Assembly: GCF_022808915.1 (NCBI RefSeq)
Contig: NZ_JAKZFS010000002.1
Coordinates: forward strand, 682,001 to 746,000
Length of the DNA stretch: 64,000 nt
Source: Fundidesulfovibrio terrae
Lineage (GTDB): Bacteria > Desulfobacterota > Desulfovibrionia > Desulfovibrionales > Desulfovibrionaceae
Direction of reading: 5' to 3'
Of this stretch, positions 1-8,053 are shown piece after piece. The position numbers and the translations under genes were made by a program. How positions within the stretch are numbered: the stretch's first letter is position 1; every line of letters begins with the position of its first letter. The notes under the pieces were generated by a model that had not been told where the DNA came from, did no database searches, and saw only the letters and a program-made list of their open reading frames with translations.

Positions 1-740
1 ACGTCATGGTGATGCGCCGCGACATCACCTCGCGCACCGAGTCCGAGAAGCGCGCCCAGCAGACCGAGAAGATCGGCGTGGTGGAACGGCTCTCCGCCTA
101 CATGGCCCACGAAATACGAAATCCGCTCTTCGCCATCGGCGGGTTCACAAACTCGCTGCTCAAGTCGCCCAACCTCACCGAGCGGGAGCGCGAGAAGGTG
201 CGCATCATCCTGGAGGAAACCGCGCGCCTGGACAAGGTGCTCAAGGAGATGCTCGGGTTCGCCCGGCCCGGGGAGGAGACTCCGGGGCAGGTGGACGCGC
301 TCAAGGTGGCGCGCGATGTGGTGGGAGTGATCGAGTCCGGGTTTTTGCCCAAGGGAGTGAACCTCGCGTTCGAGGCCGGGCGGGAGATACCCCGGGTGAT
401 CGCCCACGAGGACACGCTCAGCCGCGCGGTGATGCATCTGGTCACCAACGCCGTGGAGGCCATGGACAGCGCGGGCCTGGTGGAAGTAAGCGTCAGGATG
501 GCCGGTCCCATGGTGGCCATAGGCGTGCGCGACACGGGCAAAGGCATGCCGGGCGAACTGCTGGAGCGGGTCTTCAGCCCGTTTTTTTCCACCAAGGGCA
601 GGGGATACGGTTTCGGCCTGGCGCTCATACGCCGGTCCGTGGAGGATTGGGGCGGCCAGGTGGAGATCGCCAGCCGGGTGGGGCAGGGCACGCAGGTGAC
701 GCTGCTGTTGGCCCCGGCCCTGGCCGTGGCTGGGGAATGA
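1..740 (+). CDS. Sensor histidine kinase, C-terminal part (5' end outside window)
   Basis: This is the kinase core of a two-component sensor; the reading frame is open to the window edge, so the sensory part lies upstream. The HisKA H-box (AHEIRNP, about residue 35 counted from the first in-window ATG at 6) holds the phospho-accepting histidine. A HATPase_c domain follows, with an N-box (LVTNAVEAM), a G1 motif (DTGKGMP) and a G2 region (GYGFGLAL). The protein ends just after the ATPase domain, with no receiver domain. An HPt gene starts 40 bp downstream in the same direction, so the two may belong to one phosphorelay. The kinase assignment is certain; its stimulus cannot be judged. Confidence 0.93.
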   Translation, partial: VMVMRRDITSRTESEKRAQQTEKIGVVERLSAYMAHEIRNPLFAIGGFTNSLLKSPNLTEREREKVRIILEETARLDKVLKEMLGFARPGEETPGQVDALKVARDVVGVIESGFLPKGVNLAFEAGREIPRVIAHEDTLSRAVMHLVTNAVEAMDSAGLVEVSVRMAGPMVAIGVRDTGKGMPGELLERVFSPFFSTKGRGYGFGLALIRRSVEDWGGQVEIASRVGQGTQVTLLLAPALAVAGE

Positions 741-780
741 CGGATACGTTCATGGAAGCCATCTAGCGAAGGCGGGTACG

Positions 781-1128
781 ATGGAACCGGTTTTGATCGA
801 TATGGACAAGCTATTCGGGCGGATGGAAGACGACAGGGAGCTGATCCGCGAGGTCTTCGAGGTTTTCATCGAGGAGGTCCCCGGGCGTCGGGTGAAGTTC
901 GCCAAGGCCCTGGCCGAGGGCGACCACACGGCCATGGTCATGTACGCGCACTCGCTCAAGGGGGCCAGCGGCACGCTCATGGCCGAAGCCCTGCGGGAAG
1001 CCTGTTTCGAGCTGGAACGCGCCGCCCGGGCGGGCGACGCGGCCGGGATCGCGGCCTACACCCCCGTGGTGCTCGATCTTCTGGACAAGACGGCGGCCCG
1101 GATGGCGGAGTTGAAGCCGACGCTCTGA
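781..1128 (+). CDS. Histidine phosphotransfer (HPt) domain protein
   Basis: This is a 115-aa single-domain protein of the HPt family, which shuttles phosphoryl groups between a hybrid kinase or receiver and a response regulator. The signature AHSLKGAS, with His57 as the predicted phosphorylation site, sits in the expected four-helix context, and the length is typical of a free-standing HPt. It starts 40 bp after a histidine-kinase gene with a purine-rich stretch (aaggcggg) upstream of the ATG, which supports co-transcription. No output domain is present. The partner receiver is not visible in this window, unless it is the receiver-GGDEF protein near 57 kb, which would be a guess. Confidence 0.88.
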   Translation: MEPVLIDMDKLFGRMEDDRELIREVFEVFIEEVPGRRVKFAKALAEGDHTAMVMYAHSLKGASGTLMAEALREACFELERAARAGDAAGIAAYTPVVLDLLDKTAARMAELKPTL

Positions 1129-1162
1129 TCTCGTCCGATTTCCACAAAATCCGTCAAGGGAA

Positions 1163-1205
1163 ATTATCGTAACCGCTTCGTGCGCAATTTTCGTAACCGG
1201 CTCGT
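1163..1205. repeat. Pair of 19-bp direct repeats upstream of the glycan operon
   Basis: Two near-identical 19-bp units, 1163-1181 and 1187-1205, share the core TCGTAACCG and are spaced 24 bp start to start. They lie in the 261-bp gap between the HPt gene and the GH-GT2 gene. Their position upstream of a long co-directional gene set makes an operator plausible, but nothing else supports this. The rest of the gap (1206-1389) shows no convincing gene. Confidence 0.4.
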
Positions 1206-1389
1206 TTCCAGCTACGTCCCATCCCCGCCTGGCGCGCCTTCCCAGGCGTCCAGCCAACTGGCACATGGATTGCTTTCCGCTTCTCGCGCATGAACGTGCG
1301 CCAACCCCGGCCAAGCAGGCAGCGACCTGCGCCGGGAGGCGAAATCCGCGAGAAACCGGCCCCGCGCGGCCGGAAAGGGTGAGGATACC

Positions 1390-4179
1390 ATGTTCCAGTT
1401 GGAAGGCGGCTCCGCCGGTCAGAGCATCTTCGAGCGTCCCCGTGTGCACGGGCGCTTCCTTTTCCAGGGCGACAAGAAGTTCTTCATCAAGGGCGTGACC
1501 TACGGCCCGTTCCCCGAGAACGAGAACGGCGAGCCCCTGCCCGAGCCCGAACGCGTGGCCGAGGATTTCCGCCTGATGCGCACCATCGGCGTGAACACCA
1601 TCCGCGTGTACTACGTCCCCCCCAAGTGGTTCCTGGACACCGCCGCCCGCGCCGGCATCCACGTCATGGTGGGCATCCCCTGGCCCCAGCACCTGTGCTT
1701 CCTGGACCAGTGGGAAGTGAAGGAATCCATCAAAAACACCATGCGCGAGGCCGCCCGCGCCTGCGCCGGGCACCCGGCCCTGCTCGCCTACCTGATCGGC
1801 AACGAGATCCCCAGCCACATCGTGCGCTGGAGCGGCGCCAAGAAGGTGGAGAAGTTCCTGGCGAAGCTGGCCTCCATCGTGCGCCAGGAAGACCCCACGG
1901 GCCTGGTCACCTACGCCAACTACCCCTCCACGGAATACCTGAAGCTGCCCTTCCTGGATTTCCTGTGCTTCAACGTTTACCTGCACGAGGAGAAGAGCTT
2001 CCGCTCCTACGTGAAGCGGCTGCAGAACGTGGCCTGCGACATCCCGCTGGTGCTGTCCGAGTTCGGCATGGACTCCCTGCGCCACGGCGAGGCCGCCCAG
2101 GCCGACTTCCTCGACTGGCAGGTGCGCGCCTCCTTTGAAGAGGGCGTGTCCGGCACCATGGTCTTCGCCTGGACCGACGAGTGGTACACCGGCGGGCACT
2201 TGATCGAGGACTGGAAGTTCGGCATCGTGGACGCCGAGCGCAAGCCCAAGGCCGCCTTCGAGGCCGTGGCCCGCGCCTACGCCAATCCGCTGCCGCCGCT
2301 GCCCGCCTACCAGCCCATGATCTCCGTGGTGGTCTGCGCCTACAACGCCGACTCCACCATGGAAGGCTGCCTGGCCAGCTTCCAGCACGTGGAATACCCC
2401 AACTTCGAAGTGATCGTGGTGGACGACGGCTCCACCGACAAGACCGGGGAGATCAGCGACAAGTACGCCGCCAAGTTCCCCTTCATCCACGTGATCCACC
2501 AGCCCAACCTGGGCCTGTCGGCCGCGCGCAACGTTGGCATGTACGCCTCCAAGGGCGAGATCGTGGCCTACACCGACTCCGACTGCTACGTGGATCCCCA
2601 CTGGCTGACCTACATGGCCTGGGCCTTCCAGGACAACCGCTTCGCGGCCATCGGCGGCCCCAACCTGCCCCCTCCCGAGGACAACCGCACCGCCGCCTGC
2701 GTGGCCGTGTCCCCCGGAGCGCCCACCCACGTGCTGGTCACCGACGAGGTCGCCGAGCACATCCCCGGCTGCAACATGGCCTACCGCAAGGAACACCTGC
2801 TGGCCACCGGCGGCTTCGACGCCACCTACCGCGCCGCGGGCGACGACGTGGACCTGTGCTGGAGGCTCATGGACATGGGCCACACCATCGGCTTCCACGC
2901 GGGCATGATGGTCTGGCACCACCGCCGCAACACCATCAAGGCCTACATGAAGCAGCAGAAGGGTTACGGCCGCGCCGAGGCGCTGCTCATGCCCAAGCAC
3001 CCGCAGCGCTTCAACGTGCTGGGCAACTCCCGCTGGGCCGGCCGCATCTACGGCGACATCTCCGGCGCGCTGCTCTCCACCCGCCCGGTGATCTACCACG
3101 GCGTGTTCGGCTCGGGCCTGTTCCAGACCCTGTACGAGCCCAAGGGAAGCCTGGTGGCCTACCTGCCGCTCTCCTTCGAGTGGATGATGGGCGCGTTCGG
3201 GATGCTTGCCGCGGGCTTCGCCTTCGCTCCCCTGTTCGCCGTGGGCGCGGCCATGCTGCTCACCACCTTCGCCTTCGTCGGCCACCGCGCCGCCCAGGCC
3301 AAGCTGCCCAAGAGCCACGACAACTTCCTCTCCCGGGTGGTCATTGCCCTGCTGACCCTGGCCCAGCCCTGGGTGCGCGGCAAGGCCCGCTACCAGACGC
3401 TGATGGACCTGCGCCGCGCCGGCCGCAAGGGCGCCACCCGCGGCAATATGGCGGTGCTCGGCCTGCCCGAGGAAGCCAATCTGCCCAAGTACACCATCTG
3501 GCAGAAGGTGAAGGACACCGCGTCCATCTTCCGCCGCGGCTTCAAGTTCCACCGCTTCTTCTGGAACAACGCCTCGCTCGAGCGCGAGGACGTGCTGGAC
3601 CACATCCTGCGCGTGCTGCGCACCCTGAACGTGAGCCACTCCACCGACTCGGGCTACTCGTCCTCCCACACCGCGCCCTGGGACCTGCGCGTGCAGCCCG
3701 GTCTCATGACCGCCATGAAGCTGCGCGCCACCGTGGAACACCACGGCGGGGACAAGCGGTTCGTGCGCCTGGCCGGAACCATCGTGCCCACCGGCTTCGC
3801 CTTCGCCCTGACCGGCGTGTGCCTGGCGGCCGGACTCTCCTGCCTGGCCTTCAAGGCGCTCATTCCGGCCGCTGCCTGCGGCGGGGCGGCCCTGCTGTCC
3901 GCCCTGTGGACCGCCAAGAGCGTGTCCAGTGCGGCCTCCATGGTCACCAAGCTGGCCCAGCACCTGATGACCTGCAAGCCCGGTTGCTCGCTGTCCGAGC
4001 CCGAGACCGCCAAGAAGGCCGCTGCCGCTGAGGCCGTCGACTCCAAGGACCAGGCCGTGGCCGTGAAGGAAACCGTTGGCGCCGCCGCCGAGACTGCTGA
4101 AACCGTGGCCGCCGCCGAGGACGCCCCCCGCGAGGAGGCCCGCTCCTCCCGCGCCAGCGTGGACGCGCCCCTGCAGTAG
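1390..4179 (+). CDS. Glycoside hydrolase (TIM-barrel)-glycosyltransferase family 2 membrane fusion protein
   Basis: This 929-aa protein joins two opposed activities. Residues about 20-300 resemble the TIM barrel of GH2/GH5-type hydrolases: the IGNEIPS motif gives Glu139 after Asn138 (acid/base position) and VLSEFG gives Glu224 (nucleophile position). Residues about 311-560 are a GT2 domain with the ISVVVCAYN start, VVDDGSTD (Asp345/346), DSD at 396-398 and GDDVD near 485. Hydrophobic segments follow at about 595-680, with more near 795-855, and the C-terminal tail is rich in Ala and Glu. No signal peptide precedes the barrel, so it is probably cytoplasmic or membrane-associated. An ABC exporter follows after about 100 bp. 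The fold assignments are strong. The product may be a beta-glycan that is made and remodelled or branched by one protein, but this is inference. Confidence 0.85.
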   Translation: MFQLEGGSAGQSIFERPRVHGRFLFQGDKKFFIKGVTYGPFPENENGEPLPEPERVAEDFRLMRTIGVNTIRVYYVPPKWFLDTAARAGIHVMVGIPWPQHLCFLDQWEVKESIKNTMREAARACAGHPALLAYLIGNEIPSHIVRWSGAKKVEKFLAKLASIVRQEDPTGLVTYANYPSTEYLKLPFLDFLCFNVYLHEEKSFRSYVKRLQNVACDIPLVLSEFGMDSLRHGEAAQADFLDWQVRASFEEGVSGTMVFAWTDEWYTGGHLIEDWKFGIVDAERKPKAAFEAVARAYANPLPPLPAYQPMISVVVCAYNADSTMEGCLASFQHVEYPNFEVIVVDDGSTDKTGEISDKYAAKFPFIHVIHQPNLGLSAARNVGMYASKGEIVAYTDSDCYVDPHWLTYMAWAFQDNRFAAIGGPNLPPPEDNRTAACVAVSPGAPTHVLVTDEVAEHIPGCNMAYRKEHLLATGGFDATYRAAGDDVDLCWRLMDMGHTIGFHAGMMVWHHRRNTIKAYMKQQKGYGRAEALLMPKHPQRFNVLGNSRWAGRIYGDISGALLSTRPVIYHGVFGSGLFQTLYEPKGSLVAYLPLSFEWMMGAFGMLAAGFAFAPLFAVGAAMLLTTFAFVGHRAAQAKLPKSHDNFLSRVVIALLTLAQPWVRGKARYQTLMDLRRAGRKGATRGNMAVLGLPEEANLPKYTIWQKVKDTASIFRRGFKFHRFFWNNASLEREDVLDHILRVLRTLNVSHSTDSGYSSSHTAPWDLRVQPGLMTAMKLRATVEHHGGDKRFVRLAGTIVPTGFAFALTGVCLAAGLSCLAFKALIPAAACGGAALLSALWTAKSVSSAASMVTKLAQHLMTCKPGCSLSEPETAKKAAAAEAVDSKDQAVAVKETVGAAAETAETVAAAEDAPREEARSSRASVDAPLQ

Positions 4180-4217
4180 TTGATGACATCCTAAACGCAC
4201 TCGCGTATGACCCTGCC

Positions 4218-4247
4218 GGGCCGGAGAGGCATGTGCCTCTTCGGCCC
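4218..4247 (+). terminator. Strong intergenic hairpin between GH-GT2 gene and ABC exporter
   Basis: A 14-bp inverted repeat (4218-4231 pairs with 4234-4247, one G-T wobble) lies 35 bp before the exporter start codon. No run of T follows it, so it is more likely an attenuator, RNA-stability element or partial terminator than a full intrinsic terminator. Confidence 0.45.
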
Positions 4248-4282
4248 GAGTTCGGTCGAACAACTTTCATCCCCCTACGAAC

Positions 4283-6097
4283 ATGGCCGTTTTCCTGAAG
4301 CTCCTTGGGTATCTGCGGCCCTACACGCTGCTCTTCCTGTTCTGTCTGGGCATGGTCGGCGTGCAGAGCGCGCTGGAACTGCTCAAGCCCTGGCCGCTCA
4401 AGCTTGCCGTTGACCAGGTCATCGCCCACCAGCCGCTCACGTTCTGGGGATTCTCCGTCTCCACCGACGTGATGAGCGCGGCCGCCCAGCTGGCCATCGT
4501 GGCCGTGTCCCTGGTGGCCATCCATTTCCTCACCGGCTTCGTGCAGCTGACCAACAACTACCTGACCATCAAGATGGGCCAGGACATGGTGCAGGACTTC
4601 CGCTGCGAACTCTTCGACCATCTGCAGCGCCAGTCGCTCCTGTTCCACCAGACGCGCCCCACCGGCGACCTGCTCTATCGCCTCATGGGCGACACCTACT
4701 CGGTGCAGACGCTGCTCATGAACGGCGTGTTCACCACGCTGACCAGCGTGGTGCTCCTGGCGGGCATGTTCTTCGTGCTGCTGGGCATCGACTGGGAACT
4801 GACCTTGTACGCCATGGCCGTGGTGCCGCTTCTGATCCTGGCCATCTCCGCCGTGACCAAGAAGATCGGCAACCTGACCTACGAGACCCACATGAAGGAG
4901 TCCCAGGTCTATTCCACGGTGGAGAACATCTTCAACTCCATTTCGCTGGTGCAGGCGTTCGCCCGCGAGGACGAGGAGCGCAAGCGCTTTGTCACCGAGA
5001 GCCAGCACAGCTTCGACCGCAAGCTCTCGCTCTATTCGCTCCAGACCGCCTACGGCTGGGTCATCGGGGCCATCACCGCCGCGGGCACGGCCTACGTGCT
5101 CTACGTGGGCGCGCTGCACGTGCTTGAGGGCGACCTCACCACGGGCGAGCTGCTGATCTTTTTGGGCTACTTGGCCTCGCTGTACACGCCGCTCAACAAC
5201 ATCGCCAACACCATGGGCGCCATTCGCGGCTCCATGGCCCAGGCGAGGCGGGTGCTGGACGTGCTGGCCGAGGACAAGTCCGTGCCCGAGGCCCCGGACG
5301 CAAGGCCCTTGGCCATCGCCAAGGGAGCGGTGTCGTTCGAGAACGTCACCTTCGGTTACGACCCCGAGCGCCCGGTTTTGAACGACGTGAGCTTCTCCTG
5401 CCCCGGCGGGTCCACCGTGGCCGTTGTGGGGCAGACCGGCGCGGGCAAGACCTCGCTCATAAGCCTTTTGCTGCGCTTCTACGACCCGCAGAAGGGCGCC
5501 ATCACCATCGACGGCCAGAACCTCAAGTCCGTGACGCTCAAGAGCCTGCGGCAGCAGGTGGCCATCGTGCTGCAGGACACGCACCTCTTCCCCATGAGCG
5601 TGCACGATAACATCGCCTACGGCAAAAAGAACGCCACCCGCGAGGAAGTGGTCCAGGCGGCCAGGATGGCCAACGCCGACGAGTTCATCGCGACCATGGT
5701 CGACGGCTACGACACCAAGCTTGACGAGCGCGGCTCCAACCTGTCCGGCGGCCAGCGCCAGCGCCTGGCCATCGCCAGGGCGCTTCTCAAGAACGCCCCC
5801 TTGCTCATCCTGGACGAACCCACCTCCGCCCTGGACGCCGGGACCGAGGCCCTCATCATGGAGAGCCTGGACCGCCTCATGCAGAACCGGACCACCTTCG
5901 TCATCGCCCACCGCCTCTCCATGATGCGCCGGGCGGACCTCATTCTGGTCATCAAGGACAAGAAAGTCTGGGAGATGGGCACGTTCCAGGAGCTACTGGA
6001 CCTGGGCGGCGAGTTCGCGAGGCTGCACGCGCTCCAGTTCGCGCCGCTCAAGGAGCGGGGCAAGAAGGCGGCGCAGCCCGCCGAGGAAGCCCCGTAG
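4283..6097 (+). CDS. ABC exporter, fused permease and ATPase (MsbA/NdvA type)
   Basis: This is a 604-aa half-transporter that should dimerise in the inner membrane. An ABC transmembrane type-1 domain with six hydrophobic spans covers about residues 15-310. The nucleotide-binding domain covers about 335-585, with Walker A GQTGAGKT near 383, signature LSGGQRQR near 487, and Walker B LLILDEP near 508 followed by an H-loop histidine (IAHR). This architecture exports lipids, glycans or peptides. Because it lies directly after a GT2 synthase and before other glycan genes, an oligosaccharide or glycolipid substrate is the best inference, as for the cyclic-glucan exporter NdvA. No peptidase C39 domain is present, which argues against a bacteriocin exporter. 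Confidence 0.9.
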   Translation: MAVFLKLLGYLRPYTLLFLFCLGMVGVQSALELLKPWPLKLAVDQVIAHQPLTFWGFSVSTDVMSAAAQLAIVAVSLVAIHFLTGFVQLTNNYLTIKMGQDMVQDFRCELFDHLQRQSLLFHQTRPTGDLLYRLMGDTYSVQTLLMNGVFTTLTSVVLLAGMFFVLLGIDWELTLYAMAVVPLLILAISAVTKKIGNLTYETHMKESQVYSTVENIFNSISLVQAFAREDEERKRFVTESQHSFDRKLSLYSLQTAYGWVIGAITAAGTAYVLYVGALHVLEGDLTTGELLIFLGYLASLYTPLNNIANTMGAIRGSMAQARRVLDVLAEDKSVPEAPDARPLAIAKGAVSFENVTFGYDPERPVLNDVSFSCPGGSTVAVVGQTGAGKTSLISLLLRFYDPQKGAITIDGQNLKSVTLKSLRQQVAIVLQDTHLFPMSVHDNIAYGKKNATREEVVQAARMANADEFIATMVDGYDTKLDERGSNLSGGQRQRLAIARALLKNAPLLILDEPTSALDAGTEALIMESLDRLMQNRTTFVIAHRLSMMRRADLILVIKDKKVWEMGTFQELLDLGGEFARLHALQFAPLKERGKKAAQPAEEAP

Positions 6098-6150
6098 GTA
6101 AGGCATAGCCCGGATCACCGTTGCGGCCGACACTTCGCGAGGGGAACGCC

Positions 6151-6846
6151 ATGAACCATTCCAGCCGTTGGCTTGCGATTTCCAACCCCATTGCGCGCCG
6201 GGCATCCGGCGCTGTCGGGCTAACCCGTCCGGCATGGCCGCTGCGGGTCCTGGCGCTCATGGTCCTGGCCGCAGGCCTTGCCGGCTGCGGCGGCACGGGC
6301 GGCGGGGCCAAATACACCTTGCACTTGGACGCCTACGCCGAGCGCGTCACCTATGGAAAGCGCTTCGTGGTGCTCCAGGGCGTCATGGAAGTTAAGCCCG
6401 GCGACACCCAGTTCAAGGCCGCCTGCGAGGAGTTGGCCAAGGCCGTGGAGGCCAAGGGCTACCAGCGCGCGGCCTCCATCGAGGAAGCCGACCTGGGCCT
6501 GTATCTGGCCTATCACGTCACCGAATCCAGCCGCGCCCCCTTCGACAACTTCCATCCCCGCACGCCGGGCCTCGCCCCGCAACAGCTGTTCTTCTCGGAG
6601 TACACCCGCGACGTGGTGGTGGAGGCCGTGGACATGGCCCGCTACAAGGCGAATGATCCCCAGAACGTGGTCTGGAAGATCCACGTGGCCAGCAAGGGGC
6701 CCACCAGCGACATGGCCAAGGCCATGCCCTACATCGCCGCCGCCGTGGCCAGGTACATGGGCACAAGCGGCGAGGTGTTTGTGGAAGTGGACTCCAATTT
6801 CGACATCCATCCCTTCAAGCCCGCAAAACAACACTATAGGCCGTAA
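6151..6846 (+). CDS. DUF4136-like lipoprotein
   Basis: This is a predicted lipoprotein of 231 aa. The chosen ATG follows a gagggga ribosome site; an in-frame TTG 30 bp upstream is less likely. The N-terminus is long and Arg-containing, with a hydrophobic core ending in the lipobox LAGC (Cys46) and a Gly-rich linker. The mature part has the alternating beta-strand pattern of DUF4136 lipoproteins, including the typical stretch with an ageing-kinase-like 'A-E-L-A-K-A-V-E-A-K-G-Y' helix and a later 'S-E-Y-T-R-D-V-V-V-E' strand. The molecular role of this family is unknown. It lies between an exporter and a transferase, so an envelope role in glycan handling is plausible. The family call is by eye and only moderately sure. 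Confidence 0.65.
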   Translation: MNHSSRWLAISNPIARRASGAVGLTRPAWPLRVLALMVLAAGLAGCGGTGGGAKYTLHLDAYAERVTYGKRFVVLQGVMEVKPGDTQFKAACEELAKAVEAKGYQRAASIEEADLGLYLAYHVTESSRAPFDNFHPRTPGLAPQQLFFSEYTRDVVVEAVDMARYKANDPQNVVWKIHVASKGPTSDMAKAMPYIAAAVARYMGTSGEVFVEVDSNFDIHPFKPAKQHYRP

Positions 6847-6851
6847 TCGCC

Positions 6852-8033
6852 ATGAAAAAACGCACCGTCATCGTCTCCGGCCTTGCCTGCACCTACCCCC
6901 TGGGCGGAGTCGCCTGGGACTACATCCAGTACCTGCACGGCTTCCACAAGCTCGGCCACGACGTCTATTACCTGGAAGACACCGGCGGCTGGGCCTACGA
7001 CCCGTTCAACGTCACCTTCACCGAAGACTACTCGTATCATATCAAGTACCTGACGGATTACCTGGCGGCGCTTGATCCCGATCTCGCCAAGCGCTTCTGC
7101 GTGCGCGACCCCGGCGACAACTTCCACGGCCTGTCGCGCGAGCAGCTCTCCGACGTGGTGAAGCGCGCCGACGTGGTGTTCAACATCTCCACCACCCTGT
7201 GGCTGCGCGAGGAGTACCAGTCCATCCCCGTGAAGGTGCTCATCGACTCCGACCCCATGTACACCCAGGCGGGAATCCCGGACTATCTCGCGGGCACGGC
7301 CTCGGAAAAGGACGTGAAGAATATCGAGCACATGAAGATGCACGACCGTTTCTTCAGCTTCGCCGAGAACTTCGGGAAAGATGGCTGTCTCATCCCTAAG
7401 GGCGTGTTCGACTGGCATCCTACGCGCCAGCCCATGGTGCTCTCGTGCTGGGACACGCCGCGCAAGCCCGCGTCCGACGCCTTCACCACGGTGCTCTCCT
7501 GGCAGCCCAAGGAGTCCGGCCCGGTGATCGACGGCGTGCAGTACGGCGGCAAGAACACGGAATTCTTGCGCTTCATCGACCTGCCGCAAAAGACCAAAGC
7601 CACTCTGGAGCTGGCCCTGGGGCAGGGCAGGCCGCCGCGCGAAATGCTCGAGGAGAAGGGCTGGAAGCTGGAGGACGGCTTCGCCAAGTCCACCACGCCT
7701 TGGCTCTACCGCGACTACATCTGGGACAGCTTCGCCGAGTTCTCCATGGCCAAGAACGCCTACGTGGCGTCGAAGAGCGGCTGGTTCTCCTGCCGCAGCA
7801 GCTGCTATCTGGCGGCCGGGCGGCCCTGCGTGGTGCAGGACACCGGTTTCTCCCGGTTCATGCCCGTGGGCGAGGGCGTGCTGGCCTTCAATACGGAGGA
7901 CGAGGCCCTGGCCGGGATCGAGGCCGTGCGCTCGGACTGGGAGAAGCACTCCAAGGCGGCGAAGGCGTTCGCCAAAGAGTGGTTCGACTCGGACAAGGTG
8001 CTGGGCAAGCTTCTGACGGAAGCCATGGAATAG
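6852..8033 (+). CDS. GT-B-like glycosyltransferase (paralogue of 24666-25832)
   Basis: This 393-aa protein resembles glycosyltransferases of the CgeB/GT4-like GT-B group. It has an N-terminal Rossmann-type start with a Gly-rich loop (YPLGGVAW), a central IDSDPMYTQAG motif, and a C-terminal donor-site region (SGWFSCRSSCYLAAGRP, then DTGFSRFMPVGEG). It starts 5 bp after the lipoprotein gene, so the two are almost certainly co-transcribed. A close paralogue lies at 24666 with the same three landmarks, which defines a small family in this genome. The donor sugar and acceptor are unknown. The GT call rests on fold-like motifs and glycan-cluster context. Confidence 0.7.
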   Translation: MKKRTVIVSGLACTYPLGGVAWDYIQYLHGFHKLGHDVYYLEDTGGWAYDPFNVTFTEDYSYHIKYLTDYLAALDPDLAKRFCVRDPGDNFHGLSREQLSDVVKRADVVFNISTTLWLREEYQSIPVKVLIDSDPMYTQAGIPDYLAGTASEKDVKNIEHMKMHDRFFSFAENFGKDGCLIPKGVFDWHPTRQPMVLSCWDTPRKPASDAFTTVLSWQPKESGPVIDGVQYGGKNTEFLRFIDLPQKTKATLELALGQGRPPREMLEEKGWKLEDGFAKSTTPWLYRDYIWDSFAEFSMAKNAYVASKSGWFSCRSSCYLAAGRPCVVQDTGFSRFMPVGEGVLAFNTEDEALAGIEAVRSDWEKHSKAAKAFAKEWFDSDKVLGKLLTEAME

Positions 8034-8053
8034 CGACAATATCGGATCATCAC

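Noticed and set aside
811-4263. Very long open frame on the minus strand opposite the HPt and GH-GT2 genes
   Set aside because: Its composition (Gly, His, Val, Leu, Ala-rich) is the usual antisense shadow of a high-GC gene, and the plus strand carries clear conserved domains.
7445-8053. Upstream extension of the secreted hydrolase frame into the preceding transferase gene
   Set aside because: The extension is only the shifted frame of the transferase; a start at GTG 8054 or nearby is the earliest sensible one.
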